DNA of 64,000 bases from positions 1 to 64,000 of the forward strand of contig CAVYHD010000001.1 of NCBI GenBank assembly GCA_963768075.1, written 5' to 3'. The notes under the pieces were generated by a model. The model did not search any database. It was not told the origin of the DNA and saw only the letters and a list, made by a program, of their open reading frames with translations. The DNA is from QHXW01 sp963768075 (lineage in GTDB: Bacteria; Acidobacteriota; Terriglobia; Bryobacterales; Bryobacteraceae). The translations under genes were made by a program, and so were the position numbers. This document shows, one piece after another, positions 28,868 through 36,835 of the stretch. Within the stretch, counting starts at the first letter, position 1. Each line of letters opens with the position of its first letter.

Positions 28868-29542
28868 TCATGGCACGAACCGGTAGCCCACACCGTGAAC
28901 CGTCAAGAAGTGCCGCGGCACGTTGGGATCAGGCTCTAATTTCTGGCGCAATTTCACGACGTGGGCGTCCACGGTACGGGTATTGGGAAAGGATTGGTAT
29001 CCCCACACGGAATTCAGGATCATGTCGCGCGTAAGGGGGCGATCCGGGTTCTGCAGGAAATACGTGAGCAGATTGTACTCGGCCGGGGTCAGCTTCAGTT
29101 CCTCGCCGCGACGCGAGACCGCGCGCCGGTCGAGATCGATCTCGGTATCGGAGAAGTGAAAAATCTTTCTTGCGTCCGGCGATGTGCGGCGCAGCAGGGC
29201 CCGGATACGAGCCAGGAGTTCCCGGGTACCGAATGGCTTGACCACATAATCATCGGCGCCGATTTCGAGCAAAATTACCTTGTCGACTTCATCGCCCACC
29301 GCACTAAGCACGATGATCGGTGTATGCATCTGGGCAGCGCGCAGTTGCTTGCAGATATCAATGCCGCTCATGCCGGGCAAACGGAGATCTACTAACACGA
29401 GATCGGGCTTTAATAACAACGCCTTCTCAAACCCCTGCCGGCCGTCTGCCACGAGCACGGGCCGAAAGCCTTCTTCCTCCAATAAGACCCCGATGGTGTC
29501 GCGCAGGCTCTCATCATCATCGATTACCAGAACGGTTTGCAT
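28868..29542 (-). CDS. OmpR/PhoB-family response regulator
   Basis: 224-residue two-domain regulator. The receiver has VLVIDDDESLRD, the phospho-site VLVDLRLPGMSGIDIC, IIVLSAVGD and DDYVVKPFGTRELLAR. The winged helix-turn-helix has LKLTPAEYNLLTYFLQNPD and the recognition helix RTVDAHVVKLRQKLE, ending VHGVGYRFVP. It is the first gene of the apparent minus-strand operon (regulator, receiver, porin, cupredoxin, kinase) and the probable DNA-binding partner of the kinase at 24411-26237. Targets unknown; self-control of the operon is a reasonable guess. Confidence 0.93.
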   Translation of the reverse strand: MQTVLVIDDDESLRDTIGVLLEEEGFRPVLVADGRQGFEKALLLKPDLVLVDLRLPGMSGIDICKQLRAAQMHTPIIVLSAVGDEVDKVILLEIGADDYVVKPFGTRELLARIRALLRRTSPDARKIFHFSDTEIDLDRRAVSRRGEELKLTPAEYNLLTYFLQNPDRPLTRDMILNSVWGYQSFPNTRTVDAHVVKLRQKLEPDPNVPRHFLTVHGVGYRFVP

Positions 29543-29612
29543 CTTAAGAGGCGGGTGTAGCCTTTTCTAACGATTGTAACGAAATGGAGTGCCGGGGAGC
29601 CTTGCACCCACC

Positions 29613-30827
29613 TCATCGATTGAACCAACGCTTACTAAGGGCGCGGATGCGGTCTTTCAGGCGCGTGTAAAAGGATCCATTCGCCGACGGAGGTTCGGTT
29701 TGGACGGTTTGGGATTGCGCGATAAGCGTGGAAACCGGATCGGCGGATTTCTCTAACGCCGGAGCAACGCATGGTTTTTCGCCGGCGGCGCGAACCGTGT
29801 TGCCCACGAGTGAATAGACGCGCCGCACGCGGCTTCCATCGGCATTCTCGAGGCAGACGGAAAACCCTGGCGGTTCCAGCAAGGTCGGAAAATACCCTTT
29901 CAAGCGCCGCTGAATGTAAGCAGTCTCGTAGCGATGGCGGCGCAGATTCCAAGTAAACACGCGATAGCTGTCGAAGTCGTAGGGTTGTAGGGATTGCTCG
30001 ATGGTGGTCCAGAGCCAGATTTTCTTGACTTGATCGCCATCGCGGACGTCTCCCAAAGGGAAATAAGAGGTGATGCGGCGCCCCTCGGCGTACTGAGCGA
30101 CTTCATCGGGAATGGCCATGAAAGCGCGGCGTGTGAGGATCCATCCACTCATGCCACCGGATGTGCGAACGAGCGACCAATCGTCCACGGGCTCCGGTTC
30201 GGCGGCGTCCTTCTCTTCCTCGCGCGGCAGATCGGTCTTCGACAGAGCCAGCCAGTCGGGCGGAGGTCCGGGAGGCTCGGGAGCGGGCGGCAATGGGACC
30301 TTGGGGGGCTTGGCGGGTTTCGTCATGGGCACCGGTTTTGGCGCTGCTTTGACCAGAGGCTGGCGGGGTGGGGCTTTACGCGGGGCCAATTCGTGGCCGA
30401 TCAAGTCGAACTTTTCTCCCTGCTTCACTTGCACAAAACTGGGCGAGTAACGTGAGGGTTCGGTATGGATGTTCAGAGCGTCATAGGTGGTGGCTGCGCC
30501 TTGCGAAGGCAGAGTGCGGGCCTGCTGATTGAAGCGCTTCAGGCGCGCGACCTCAGCGGTGCTGAGCAGGAGGCGTTCGTCGGTCCAGCCTTCCTGGCCC
30601 TTGGCGGTGCGCACCTTGAGAAAGCGCCTGCGCTGCTGGATGATCTCCAGCCGCTCGCCGTGCTTCGCCGTAGCGGCAACCGCCGATCGCGGATTGATTT
30701 CCTGGCGGAGCACCAACACAGAAGGGCCCGCGTAGGCTTCGCCAATGACCGGCGCATGTTCCGAAGACGAGCTACAGCCTGTGATCACAAGCGACAGCGG
30801 CAAGAGACTAAACAGGAGACGGTGCAT
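29613..30827 (-). CDS. SH3-like-domain lipoprotein
   Basis: 404-residue lipoprotein with a lipobox at residues 15-18 (LVITGC, C18). Residues 35-100 form a bacterial SH3-type domain (GPSVLVLRQEINPRSAV, KVRTAKGQEGWTDERLLL). A second one lies at about 110-240, interrupted by a Pro/Ala/Lys-rich linker (KPAKPPKVPLPPAPEPPGPP). The C-terminal half has no family I recognise (YRVFTWNLRRHRYETAYIQR). Attached to the outer membrane or cell-wall side, it may bind peptidoglycan; that role is inferred from the SH3-like folds. A hairpin (30863-30887) separates it from the MerR-TPR gene upstream. Confidence 0.75.
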   Translation of the reverse strand: MHRLLFSLLPLSLVITGCSSSSEHAPVIGEAYAGPSVLVLRQEINPRSAVAATAKHGERLEIIQQRRRFLKVRTAKGQEGWTDERLLLSTAEVARLKRFNQQARTLPSQGAATTYDALNIHTEPSRYSPSFVQVKQGEKFDLIGHELAPRKAPPRQPLVKAAPKPVPMTKPAKPPKVPLPPAPEPPGPPPDWLALSKTDLPREEEKDAAEPEPVDDWSLVRTSGGMSGWILTRRAFMAIPDEVAQYAEGRRITSYFPLGDVRDGDQVKKIWLWTTIEQSLQPYDFDSYRVFTWNLRRHRYETAYIQRRLKGYFPTLLEPPGFSVCLENADGSRVRRVYSLVGNTVRAAGEKPCVAPALEKSADPVSTLIAQSQTVQTEPPSANGSFYTRLKDRIRALSKRWFNR

Positions 30828-30862
30828 CGTGGCGAGAACAGCGACCCAACTAACAGTCTATC

Positions 30863-30887
30863 GCTCGACCGGATCGCGCGGTCGAGC
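30863..30887. repeat. Perfect 8-bp inverted repeat between two minus-strand genes
   Basis: GCTCGACC (30863-30870) pairs with GGTCGAGC (30880-30887) around a 9-nt loop. It lies just after the stop of the MerR-TPR gene and before the lipoprotein gene. There is no T tract on either strand, so it may be a weak terminator, an RNA-processing hairpin or an operator. Confidence 0.4.
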
Positions 30888-30908
30888 ACGATGGGGTTAA
30901 ACGGCGCG

Positions 30909-31817
30909 TCAGGCACCCGGCCGCGGCCTGATCAGTGTCGCGTCGCGCAGTTTTTCCAGTTGGCGCCGCGCGATGTTGGCCCAGGTGCCAGTATTATCGA
31001 GCTTGAGATAGCTCTTCCAATGACGGACGGCCTTGAGGAAATCGTTCCTCCGCTCCGAAAGCAGCGCCAGATTGAAATGCGCGTCGGCGTAGTGCGGGTT
31101 GAGCTGGAGCGCGGTTGTATAGTGCTGTTCGGCGCGCATGAAGTCGCCCTGCTCATCATATAGATTGCCCAGGTTGTAGTGCGCGAGCGGATAGTTGGCG
31201 TCCACCTCGATGGCCCGTTGGTAGTGGCTTTCGGCCTCGTCATACTTGCGCTGGCGGTAGTAAATGGTGCCAAGATTGACCAACGCGCCCGCGGCGCCGG
31301 GGTTAAGCTCGACGGCTTTTCGATAGGCCTCAATGGCCTTTTCGATGGGCGCGCCCGTCTCTTCGAGTCCCAGACCTTGCTGAAAGTACGTCTCTGCGTG
31401 CCGCTCGGCGTTCGCACGGTCCGGCGCCGGCTTGGGCTCGAACGACCGCAGGCTTCCCAGTTCGGCGGTATCGAAGTTAAACAGCATCTGGCCGGTCAGG
31501 GCTTCCATCTTCTGGCCGGCGATCTGCACCGTGATGGTGTGTCCGTCGGACAGAATTTTAAGCTCTGAGAGCGGCTGCTCGACGTGTGACAATTTTTTCT
31601 TCAGCGCGGTCAGCGCCCGGCCGATTTTGCGAGGCGGCACATGGCTTTCCCGCAGCTTCTGCAGAGTTTTGAGTGCGATCAGGTCGGAAAAGGAAAACGT
31701 TGGCTCGGTACGGATGAGGCCGTGCCGCTCCCAACTCCGGAGCTGTTGCTCGGAAACCCGCAGCATGCGGCGCACGTCCTGCCGCGTATACTCCTGCTTG
31801 GGCGCAATATCGAGCAC
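30909..31817 (-). CDS. MerR-type helix-turn-helix protein with TPR repeats
   Basis: 302-residue protein. The N-terminus (residues 8-80) is a MerR-like winged helix (YTRQDVRRMLRVSEQQLRSW, then FSFSDLIALKTLQKLRESHV). Residues 140-275 carry four TPR repeats (AIEAYRKAVELNPGAAGALV, YHYQRAIEVDANYPLAHYNL-like units). The start is GTG 31817. MerR proteins usually have a metal or drug-binding tail, so a TPR output suggests a regulator that senses a protein partner. The same fusion, as I recall, occurs in other Acidobacteriota. The upstream region (31818-31930) holds no other gene. Confidence 0.8.
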   Translation of the reverse strand: MLDIAPKQEYTRQDVRRMLRVSEQQLRSWERHGLIRTEPTFSFSDLIALKTLQKLRESHVPPRKIGRALTALKKKLSHVEQPLSELKILSDGHTITVQIAGQKMEALTGQMLFNFDTAELGSLRSFEPKPAPDRANAERHAETYFQQGLGLEETGAPIEKAIEAYRKAVELNPGAAGALVNLGTIYYRQRKYDEAESHYQRAIEVDANYPLAHYNLGNLYDEQGDFMRAEQHYTTALQLNPHYADAHFNLALLSERRNDFLKAVRHWKSYLKLDNTGTWANIARRQLEKLRDATLIRPRPGA

Positions 31818-31933
31818 GCGAAAATTTTAGCATGTGTACTGGAACAAGGCGAAGAAAAATCGGCGTTACTCGAATTGCGCGGTGGATTGCGTTCATCGTG
31901 GATTCATCCACGGCGCGCCACAATGTAGTTGAG

Positions 31934-32403
31934 AAGTAGATCCTGGCCATCCTCCTGGTTTTTATCGTGCTGCTTATTGAATTCGGCGACGTCGCGGCGC
32001 CCATTGCGGTGATTTCTTCGGCGTTACTTTCGACATCTGCTGTGTTCCTGGCGCGCTTAATCACTCATTCATGGGACTGATCATGGTGATCGGCATCTTT
32101 GCCAAAAACGGCATCCTTTTGCTGGATGCGGATCAGAAATTTCTTGGCGAGGGCATTCCGGCCGAGCAGAGCATGCTGGACGCCGGAGAGCGCCGCCTGC
32201 GGCCCGTCATGATGACTGCTCCGGCTACGGTGGCGGGCATGTTTCCGTTGTCGCTCGCGTGGGGCGCCGGTTCGCAGATGCTCCAACCTCTCGCCATCTC
32301 GGTGATCGGCGGCATCCTGGCATCCATGCTGCTCTCGCTAATCGTGACGCCGGCGGTGCACTACTATATCGCGGACCGCAGGCCCGGCCCGGCAAACAGC
32401 TAA
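31934..32403 (+). pseudogene. Remnant of an RND (AcrB/MdtC-like) efflux pump, C-terminal end only
   Basis: Only the last membrane part of an RND transporter is left. ILAILLVFIVLLIEFGD (from about 31934) is read in one frame. After a one-base shift near 32068, MGLIMVIGIFAKNGILLLDA and RRLRPVMMTAPATVAGMFPL continue to TAA at 32401-32403. A full pump is over 1,000 residues; here about 155 codons remain and the frame upstream has no start and no homologous text. This is a true deletion, unlike the single-base breaks elsewhere. It sits directly upstream of the fluoride riboswitch. Confidence 0.8.
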
Positions 32404-32454
32404 GTTCTGTGCTTCCAGACCTTGCGGTCTCCATCCGGATTGAAGTAGGCTGAG

Positions 32455-32530
32455 GGAGGTGGTGGAGTTCACCACAAGCGCCGCTAACGAAGCGGACAAT
32501 GACTCCTACGGCGGACGTGGCTGTAGGAGG
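32455..32530 (+). promoter_or_regulatory. Fluoride (crcB) riboswitch
   Basis: The aptamer is recognisable by its conserved pieces: GTGGT (32459-32463) pairs with ACCAC (32471-32475) around the loop GGAGTTC, then AAGCG, a small hairpin CCGCT/AGCGG, and ATGACTCCTAC (32499-32509). GGAGT of the first loop can pair with ACTCC (32502-32506), the long-range contact of fluoride aptamers. CTCCTAC (32503-32509) can instead pair with GTAGGAG (32523-32529), giving a competing hairpin as expression platform. There is no U tract, so control is probably at translation or by another route. It is followed 80 nt later by crcB, the family's standard target. Confidence 0.85.
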
Positions 32531-32590
32531 AGAGTCCACCCTTCTGCAGTCATTCCCCAAGACGATTCGCAAGGTAGAGGAATATAAGAA

Positions 32591-32968
32591 TTGATCGGAC
32601 AATATCTCCTTGTGATGCTGGGCGGAGCAGCCGGTTCGCTTGCGCGCTACGCGGCCGGCATGGCGATCATGACCCGGCTCGGGAGCCGCTTCCCGATCGG
32701 AACGCTGGTGATCAACGTCACCGGCTCCTTCCTGATCGGCCTTCTGATGGCGCTCTTCACGGAACGTTTTCATCCGCATCCTTACTGGCGGTTGCTGCTG
32801 GTGGTGGGCTTTCTCGGCGGTTACACCACCTTTTCCAGCTTCGAATACGAGACGTACAGCGCCGTGCGCGCCGGTAGCCCATGGATGGGGCTGATCAACG
32901 TCATTGCGAGTGTAGGGTTCGGATACGCGGCCGTGTGGCTGGGCGGACTCGTCGCCGCACGACGTTGA
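32591..32968 (+). CDS. crcB: CrcB fluoride exporter
   Basis: 125-residue four-helix membrane protein that exports fluoride as a dual-topology dimer (Fluc family). Signatures: MLGGAAGSLARYAAG, FPIGTLVINVTGSFLIGLL (with the conserved Asn), FLGGYTTFSSFEYETYS (the Phe-box and the sodium-site TTFS). The start is TTG 32591 with AGAGG at 32576-32580. A fluoride riboswitch lies directly upstream. Full length, no frameshift. Confidence 0.95.
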   Translation: MIGQYLLVMLGGAAGSLARYAAGMAIMTRLGSRFPIGTLVINVTGSFLIGLLMALFTERFHPHPYWRLLLVVGFLGGYTTFSSFEYETYSAVRAGSPWMGLINVIASVGFGYAAVWLGGLVAARR

Positions 32969-33198
32969 GGTGAAACGATTTCGCGGCGGGGTTCACTATT
33001 CGTATAAGCGGGAGCCGTCCGATCCATCCGGTCCGGATGTTCGGAGGAGCGCTGTGCGTGCAACGGGAAATCCTGTCTGGGCTTTCTCTCCCTGTGCGTG
33101 CTGTTGCGAGTCTGGGCCGGAGGCTCTCCGCACGTTCACTCCGGCCAGCCCACCTTTCCCCGCCATGCTGTTACAATGCTAGTTGCAAACCAGTTGCT

Positions 33199-34468
33199 AT
33201 GCTGCAAACCTTCGTGATCGCCTTACGGGAAGGCGTGGAGGCGGCGCTTGTAATCGCCATTGCCGTCGCTTATCTGCGCAAAACCGGCCGGCAAGCGCTG
33301 CTATCTTCCGTTTATAAGGCTTTCGGAGCCGCCGTGTTTGCTAGCATTTTGGTGGCAGCGATCCTATCCCGCTTCCACTTCAGCGAGGAAGCGCGCGAGG
33401 GCCCGCTGCTGCTGGTTAGCGCCGTCTTTGTCCTCAGCATGGTGCTGTGGATGAACCGCCACGCCCGGGGAATGAAGGGTGAAATTGAAAGTGGGTTGCA
33501 ACAAAGGACGACGGGCAGCGCCTCGCGGTGGGGTATTTTTCTATTCGTCTTCCTGATGATTTTCCGCGAAGGCGTAGAGTTGGTGCTGATGCTCTCCGGC
33601 GCTTACGGTTCGATACCGCGGACGCCCTGGATGCAGTCGGTCGGCACGGCTGCTCGGCCTCGCCCTGGCCATTTTATTCGGCGTGAGCTTCGTCCGCGGC
33701 ACGGTTCGGATCCAACTCGGCAGTTTCTTCCGCATGACCACCGTGATCCTGATGGTGGTGGTTCTGCAACTGACTATCACGGGACTGCATGAGCTTTCAG
33801 AAGGCTTGATCATTCCCGCCAGCACACATGAGATGGCGCTGATCGGTCCCATCGTGCGGAATGACACGTTTTTCTTCGTCATGATCCTCGCGCTTGCGGC
33901 GACCATGCTGCTGATGGAGTGGCGCCGGCGGCGCGCCCCTGAGACCGCGAACCTGGAGGGGGCCGCACTGCGCAAAGCAAAGTGGACGGCGCGGCGCGAG
34001 CGCATGTGGGTGGTCGCCGCGTGCTCGGCCGCGGGACTGTTCATACTGACCATCACCGCCGAATTCATCTATGCCAAGTCCGAGACGGAGCTCTCGGCGG
34101 CAACAGCGCTCACGGTGGCGGATGGTATGGCGCGGATTCCAGTCAGCGCCGTCAGCGATGGCTTTCTGCACCGCTTCTCTATCGAATCAAGCGGTGTTAC
34201 CGTGCGCATCATCGCCATCCGCCGTCCCGATCAATCCGTCGCGATCGCCTTTGATGCCTGCCACATCTGCGGACACCAGGGTTTCTATCAAAAAGGCCCG
34301 AACGTGATATGCAAAAATTGCGCTTCCGCGATCAATATTCCGACGATTGGGCAGCCGGGCGGGTGCAACCCGATTCCGTTGGAGTCGAAGGTTGAGGGCG
34401 ACCAGATTTTGATCCCCGCAGACAAGTTGCTGGCGGGTTCAGAGCACTTCCTCGACGGGAGTCACTGA
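33199..34468 (+). CDS. FTR1-family iron permease fused to a DUF2318 domain (one frameshift)
   Basis: Inner-membrane iron transporter. Residues 1-230 are an FTR1/EfeU permease with two REGxE motifs (REGVEAALVIAIAVAYL at residue 10 and FREGVELVLMLSG near 125). One base shift near 33645 reconnects LLGLALAILFGVSFVRGTV and ITGLHELSEGLIIPA. The C-terminal part (about residues 300-420) is DUF2318, an iron-binding domain with FDACHICGHQGFYQKG and VICKNCASAINIPT (paired Cys). This fusion is the first gene of an operon with two MacB-like permeases and an ABC ATPase, the pattern of the p19/FTR1 iron-uptake system of Campylobacter and relatives. No P19 protein gene is visible. ATG 33199 follows a TACAAT-like -10 (about 33174). 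Confidence 0.88.
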
Positions 34469-34469
34469 A

Positions 34470-35741
34470 TTGTTCTTGCGATTCGTCGGTCAGTCGATCC
34501 GCCGCGCGCCCCGCCGGAAAGCGATGGCGATCGGGGCGGTCGCGCTGGGATCGGCGGTCGCCACTGCGATGCTCGGAGCAATGCTCGATATTGGGGATCG
34601 AGTGAATCGGGAGCTGCGTAATCTCGGCGCTAACCTGTTGGTCACGCCAAAATCCAGTTCGTTGCCGGTGGACATCGGCGGCATCCGTTACCAACCCGCC
34701 GCGAAGGACGAATTCATTCCCGTTGCCGGTGTTCCAAAGATCAAATCCATCTTCTGGCAGTTGAATATCACGGCGGTAGCGCCCTCGCTGCGCGCCCAGA
34801 CCAAGCTGGGCGGACGCGATGTGCCCGTGGAGGGAGTATGGTTTCGCCGGTATCTTCGTGCGCCGGATGGCACGCGCAGTGCCGCGGGAGTGCGCGCGCT
34901 GAACACCACGTGGAAAGTGGAAGGGCGCTGGATTGACGATCGCGAGGCCAACGATCAGGCCGCCGAGTGCATGGTCGGCGCGGCGCTGGCGCGGCGGCTG
35001 GGCGTGCGGCCGGGAAGCACGCTTGATTTGTTTGGCGAGTCCTTCACAATAGCCGGCATTCTTTCCACGGGCGGCGAGGAAGAGGACCGCGTCTTCGTGC
35101 GTCTGGAAGTTCTGGAGCGGCTTACGGGCCGTCCCGGGCAGGTGGATGCCATCCAAGTCGGTGCATTGACCAAGCCGGAGGACGCGTTCGCGCGCAAAGA
35201 TCCGTCCAAGATGCTGTCAGAAGAATACGACCGCTGGTATTGCACGCCGTACATTACCTCAATCGCGCACCAAATCGAAGAAGTACTGCCCATGGCGGTG
35301 GCGCGGCCGATCCGGCGCGTGGCAGACAACGAAGGCCAGGTGCTAAACAAAGTACGTGGCCTGATGCTGCTGATTGCGCTCGCGGCGCTGGCCACGGCCG
35401 CCCTCACCGTGTGGAGCGTCATGGCAACCACGGTGCTGGAGCGGCGCTATGAAATCGCCATCATGGAAGCGACCGGCGCCGGGAGGGGTTTGATTGTGGC
35501 TTTGTTGGGAGCCGAGGTTGCGCTCCAAGGCGCGCTCGGTGGATTGATCGGAGCTCTCGTTGGAGTGCGGCTATCGGCAGCCGTCAGCCAGGCGGTGTTC
35601 GGTGTGCACGGTGAAACTCCGGCGGCGCTGGTTCCTCTGGTTGTCGCCGTCGCCACGGCGGTCGCGTTGGCGGGAGGCGCGCAACCCTTGCGGCGTGCAT
35701 TGGCGCTCGAGCCGGCCGTGATTCTTCGGGAGGGCGCGTAG
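34470..35741 (+). CDS. MacB/FtsX-like ABC permease of the iron operon (first)
   Basis: 423-residue permease. One N-terminal membrane helix (AIGAVALGSAVATAMLGAML) and a large periplasmic domain (residues 50-275) are followed by three C-terminal helices (LMLLIALAALATAALTVWSV, LLGAEVALQGALGGLIGALV, ALVPLVVAVATAVALAGGAQ). This is MacB topology. The start is TTG 34470, 1 nt after the FTR1-DUF2318 stop. The stop TAG overlaps the GTG of the next permease by one base. In Campylobacter the corresponding genes follow the FTR1 permease and are needed for iron use at low pH; the molecular role is unsettled. Intact. Confidence 0.85.
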   Translation: MFLRFVGQSIRRAPRRKAMAIGAVALGSAVATAMLGAMLDIGDRVNRELRNLGANLLVTPKSSSLPVDIGGIRYQPAAKDEFIPVAGVPKIKSIFWQLNITAVAPSLRAQTKLGGRDVPVEGVWFRRYLRAPDGTRSAAGVRALNTTWKVEGRWIDDREANDQAAECMVGAALARRLGVRPGSTLDLFGESFTIAGILSTGGEEEDRVFVRLEVLERLTGRPGQVDAIQVGALTKPEDAFARKDPSKMLSEEYDRWYCTPYITSIAHQIEEVLPMAVARPIRRVADNEGQVLNKVRGLMLLIALAALATAALTVWSVMATTVLERRYEIAIMEATGAGRGLIVALLGAEVALQGALGGLIGALVGVRLSAAVSQAVFGVHGETPAALVPLVVAVATAVALAGGAQPLRRALALEPAVILREGA

Positions 35742-36829
35742 TGTTCTGGCGGTTCGTGCTGGGCGCCGTGAGATTTCGGCGCCGGCGATTGCTGCTGGCG
35801 TTTTCCGGCCTCGCCGTTGCCGCCACGCTGGCCACCGCGCTATTCAGCGTGTACTCCGATATCGATAGAAAGATGCGCCGCGAGTTCCGCGGCTATGGCG
35901 CGAACCTGTTGATCGCGCCGGCCGGTAACTCCCGGTCGGTGCCGGTTCGGGCAGTGGCCGAGGCGGAAAAGCTCGGCGCCGTTGCCGCTCCATTCGTGTA
36001 TGCCGTGGACCGCATTAGAGAAGAACGCGTGGTCGTGGAGGGTATCGATTTCGAGCGCGCCGCGCCGCTTACGAGCTACTGGCGAATCACCGGCGCTCGT
36101 GAGGCCGGGCCCGGGGAATGCCTCGCTGGAAACATCCTGGCTGCCCATTTTCATGTGGGGATCGGACAGACTCTTCCGCTCGCGTCGGGCGCTTGTACCG
36201 TGCGCGGAATCGTGAACACCGGTGGCGACGATGACAACCGCCTGATGGTGCCGTTCGCGCGAGCGCAAGCGGAAGCTGGATTTCAAGATTCCGCCAGCCT
36301 GGTGGAAGTGCGCGCCGACGGTCGGCGCGTCGACGAGATTCGCGCTGCCCTGGCGCGCGCTCTGCCCGAAACCGATGTCCGTGTCCTTCACGCCGTTGCC
36401 GCAACCGAAGCGAGCGTCGTCCTCAAGGTAAAAGCCGCCGTATTCTCCTTGGCTATAGTGATCTTCGCAATCACCACTCTGTGCGTGACTGGAAACTTCA
36501 GCGCATTGGTGATCGAACGCAGCAAGGAAATCGGCGTGCTGAAGGCAATCGGCGCGGGTGAGGGAAAGATCGCGGCGCTATTTCTTTCGGAATCCCTGGT
36601 GCTTGCGCTCGGGTCCACGGTTGCCGGCTATGCGGCCGGTCTGGTGGTAGCTTATGGAATCGGCCGCAAGATCTTTTCGGATTCCGGCTCAGCCGCGGCC
36701 ATTGGTGTGGACTTCGCGGTATTTGCGCCGGTTATGGCCGTGACGCTGCTTGTAGCCGTGCTCGCAACGCTTATGGCGGCGTCGCGAATCTGGCGGATTG
36801 AAGCGGCGGCTATCCTCCGGGGAGAGTGA
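35741..36829 (+). CDS. MacB/FtsX-like ABC permease of the iron operon (second)
   Basis: 362-residue permease with the same fold as its neighbour. N-terminal helix (LLLAFSGLAVAATLATALFS), a periplasmic part with FRGYGANLLIAPAGN and three C-terminal helices (AVFSLAIVIFAITTLCVTGN, SESLVLALGSTVAGYAAGLV, FAPVMAVTLLVAVLATLMAA). ERSKEIGVLKAIGAGEGKIA is the cytoplasmic loop that contacts the ATPase, typical of FtsX-like domains. The start GTG 35741 overlaps the previous stop, and the ATPase gene starts 6 nt after its stop. Shorter than the first permease by 60 residues, so the two probably form an asymmetric pair. Confidence 0.85.
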   Translation: MFWRFVLGAVRFRRRRLLLAFSGLAVAATLATALFSVYSDIDRKMRREFRGYGANLLIAPAGNSRSVPVRAVAEAEKLGAVAAPFVYAVDRIREERVVVEGIDFERAAPLTSYWRITGAREAGPGECLAGNILAAHFHVGIGQTLPLASGACTVRGIVNTGGDDDNRLMVPFARAQAEAGFQDSASLVEVRADGRRVDEIRAALARALPETDVRVLHAVAATEASVVLKVKAAVFSLAIVIFAITTLCVTGNFSALVIERSKEIGVLKAIGAGEGKIAALFLSESLVLALGSTVAGYAAGLVVAYGIGRKIFSDSGSAAAIGVDFAVFAPVMAVTLLVAVLATLMAASRIWRIEAAAILRGE

Positions 36830-36835
36830 TGGGGA

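Noticed and set aside
31818..31930. Start of the RND pump in the MerR-TPR upstream region
   Set aside because: No frame gives RND-like text before about 31934; the rest of the pump is simply absent.
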